A stretch of 64,000 nt of DNA from Chitinophagaceae bacterium UBA4407. GTDB lineage: Bacteria > Bacteroidota > Bacteroidia > Chitinophagales > Chitinophagaceae. Location of the stretch: contig DGQT01000077.1 of assembly GCA_002390845.1 (NCBI GenBank), forward strand, positions 1 through 64,000, in the 5' to 3' direction. How positions within the stretch are numbered: position 1 is the stretch's first letter; each line of letters starts with the position of its first letter. Position numbers and translations under genes: made by a program. The notes beneath the pieces were generated by a model. That model had not been told where the DNA came from. It ran no database searches and saw nothing but the letters and a program-made list of their open reading frames with translations. Positions 62,156 to 64,000 of this stretch are shown piece by piece.

Positions 62156-64000
62156 ATGCCTGCGAAAAACAACATATACGATATCGCTTTTACGCCTTCA
62201 CGTTTTGCCAATCTGCATCAAACACCAATGAAACATAAAGCGGTTGGTGTGCCTGCAATACTGTCTTCGTTTAAACAAATGCTGGAATATATGCGTGTAA
62301 GCGATGCGGTGAAAGCCTCGCTGTCATTGAATCAGAAGAAAGGCTTCGATTGCCCTGGTTGTGCCTGGCCCGATCCGGATGATGAGCGGTCGCATCTTGG
62401 AGAATATTGCGAAAACGGCATTAAAGCAATTGCCGAAGAAGCGCAAAAGAAAAAAATTACTGCTGAATTTTTTAAGCAACACAGCATAGAAGAATTAGGA
62501 ACCTGGACTGATTTTGAATTGGGGAAAAGCGGCCGTTTAACAGAGCCCATGTTGCTTCGCGAAAATGCTACACACTACGAAGCGATTAACTGGGCCGATG
62601 CTTTTAAATTAATAGCAAAAGAAATAAATAGTTTACCGCATGCAGACGAAGCTGTGTTTTATACTTCAGGCAGAACAAGTAATGAAGCGGCATTTTTATA
62701 TCAATTGTTTGTAAGAATGACGGGCACTAACAATTTGCCAGATTGCTCCAACATGTGCCACGAAAGTAGCGGGGCAGGTTTGTCAGAAACCATCGGAGTA
62801 GGTAAAGGCACTGTAACATTAGATGATCTGCATCATGCAGAGCTCATCATCATTATGGGGCAGAACCCTGGTACCAATCATCCGCGCATGTTAAGCGCTT
62901 TGGAAAAATGTAAAAAAAATGGCGGAAAGATCATTGCCGTAAACCCTTTGCCGGAGCCGGGGTTAATGAATTTTATTGACCCCAAAAATGTAGGTAAAAT
63001 TTTATCTGGCGGTACACAACTTGCCGATCTCTTTTTACAGGTACGCATCAATGCAGATGTGCCTTTGCTAAAAGCAATCATGCTTTTATTACTCGAAGAA
63101 GAACAAAAAAATCCCGGCAAAATATTCGACTACCAATTTATCAATGAACATACATCAGGCTACGAAAATTTTATTGAAAGCCTTCAGCAAAATTCTTTTG
63201 ATGCTTGTGTAAAAATGAGTGGCGTAGAAGAAAATTTAATACGCGAAGCGGCACGACTCATTAAAGAAAACAAGAAGATTATTGTATGCTGGGCAATGGG
63301 TTTAACACAACATAAAAATGCTGTTGATAATGTAAAAGAAATCGTAAACCTGCTCCTGCTTAAAGGCAGCATTGGTATTCCGGGTGCAGGTGTTTGCCCG
63401 GTTCGCGGCCACAGTAATGTGCAAGGCGACAGAACGATGGGTATTTGGGAAAAAATGCCTGATGCTTTTATGGAAAAATTAAAAACTGTTTTTGAATTTA
63501 ACCCGCCTGCAAAACACGGATACGATGTTGTGCAATCAATAAAAGCCATGCACGAAAATAAAGTGAAATTGTTTTTTGCCATGGGCGGCAATTTCCTGAG
63601 TGCCACGCCGGATACAGCTTTCACGGCAGAAGCATTGCACAAAACAAATCTTACGGTACATGTTTCCACCAAGTTAAACCGCAGCCACCTGGTGCATGGC
63701 AAACGGGCATTAATATTACCCTGTCTCGGAAGAACAGATAAAGATTTTCAACAAAACATTGAGCAGTTTGTAAGCTGCGAAAATTCAATGGGCGTTGTGC
63801 AAATGAGTAAAGGTGTGTTGCAACCGCCATCAAATAATTTACTCAGCGAAGTGGCGATTGTTTGCCAGCTTGCAAAAGCAACATTTGTCGACCGCTATAA
63901 AATTGAATGGCAGGCATTGCAAAACAATTACGATCTTATCCGCGACCTTATTGAAAAAGTAATTCCCGGATTTGAAAATTATAACGAACGGGTGCGAAAA
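62156..64000 (+). CDS. FdhF/YdeP-type molybdopterin oxidoreductase (partial, 5' part)
   Basis: 615 codons from ATG at 62156 to the window edge, still open. It matches the FdhF/YdeP family of formate-dehydrogenase-like alpha subunits: GFDCPGCAWPDP near residue 62 (a two-Cys remnant of the Fe-S loop), AVFYTSGRTSNEAAFL near 164, CSNMCHESSGAGLSE near 198, IIIMGQNPGTNHPRM, CWAMGLTQHKNAV and GAGVCPVRGHSNVQGDRTMGI (split across positions 63385-63445). Molybdenum bis-MGD cofactor binding is expected; the substrate in this family is not firmly known (YdeP is linked to acid resistance in E. coli). Start chosen at the first Met preceding conserved sequence. Confidence 0.9.
   Translation, partial: MPAKNNIYDIAFTPSRFANLHQTPMKHKAVGVPAILSSFKQMLEYMRVSDAVKASLSLNQKKGFDCPGCAWPDPDDERSHLGEYCENGIKAIAEEAQKKKITAEFFKQHSIEELGTWTDFELGKSGRLTEPMLLRENATHYEAINWADAFKLIAKEINSLPHADEAVFYTSGRTSNEAAFLYQLFVRMTGTNNLPDCSNMCHESSGAGLSETIGVGKGTVTLDDLHHAELIIIMGQNPGTNHPRMLSALEKCKKNGGKIIAVNPLPEPGLMNFIDPKNVGKILSGGTQLADLFLQVRINADVPLLKAIMLLLLEEEQKNPGKIFDYQFINEHTSGYENFIESLQQNSFDACVKMSGVEENLIREAARLIKENKKIIVCWAMGLTQHKNAVDNVKEIVNLLLLKGSIGIPGAGVCPVRGHSNVQGDRTMGIWEKMPDAFMEKLKTVFEFNPPAKHGYDVVQSIKAMHENKVKLFFAMGGNFLSATPDTAFTAEALHKTNLTVHVSTKLNRSHLVHGKRALILPCLGRTDKDFQQNIEQFVSCENSMGVVQMSKGVLQPPSNNLLSEVAIVCQLAKATFVDRYKIEWQALQNNYDLIRDLIEKVIPGFENYNERVRK

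Overview
The window is a piece of a Bacteroidota chromosome, most likely Chitinophagaceae. The evidence is a SusC/SusD pair, several secreted proteins ending in type IX secretion (T9SS) sorting domains, lipoproteins with Bacteroidota-style lipoboxes, a fused E1 alpha/beta 2-oxoacid dehydrogenase, a Bacteroidota-type tyrosine integrase and AT-rich intergenic DNA. No rRNA operon, CRISPR array or transposase gene was seen.

Layout. 1-6 kb: the end of a LuxR-type regulator, a LytTR regulator, a LamG/T9SS surface protein followed by a decayed copy of the LytTR 3' end, then three unrecognised genes (one a lipoprotein). 6-8 kb: an Lgt-type diacylglyceryl transferase and a CPBP-like membrane protein. 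8.5-12.6 kb: two T9SS cargo proteins. 13-18 kb: a SusC/SusD outer-membrane uptake pair. 18-20 kb: non-coding DNA with a degenerate tandem array of about 290 bp units. 20-33.2 kb: a defence island on the minus strand (hsdM, a YhcG/DUF1016 nuclease, a KAP-family P-loop NTPase, hsdS, hsdR) plus a tyrosine integrase, ending exactly at a 3' fragment of a CAT-anticodon tRNA that looks like an attachment site. 33.4-50 kb: ordinary chromosome (recA, rlmD, two rhomboids, an EEP-family hydrolase, a large TraB/GumN protein, a DsbA-like oxidoreductase, a DEAD-box helicase, a Tat-exported TIM barrel protein, E1 dehydrogenase). 50-56 kb: a carboxypeptidase-regulatory-domain protein, a 21 bp tandem repeat encoding heptads, an esterase-like hydrolase and a delta-60/Calx-beta T9SS protein. 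55.6-64 kb: a KAS III-like enzyme, manC, a KpsF-type isomerase, recQ and the start of an FdhF/YdeP-type molybdopterin oxidoreductase running off the end.

The most striking feature is a dispersed intergenic repeat family. Its core reads GTACAAGTGTGCGACGCAAC or variants. I located about 26 cores, mostly between genes and often as inverted pairs able to form long hairpins. In two pairs the arms carry different sequence variants but each pair still matches itself perfectly, which argues that the hairpin matters or that arms are homogenised. Copies lie between susC and susD, supply the last codons and stop of hsdS, flank the KAP gene as direct repeats, and spuriously extend the apparent 5' ends of rlmD and the KAS III gene. 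No gene that would mobilise them is visible here.
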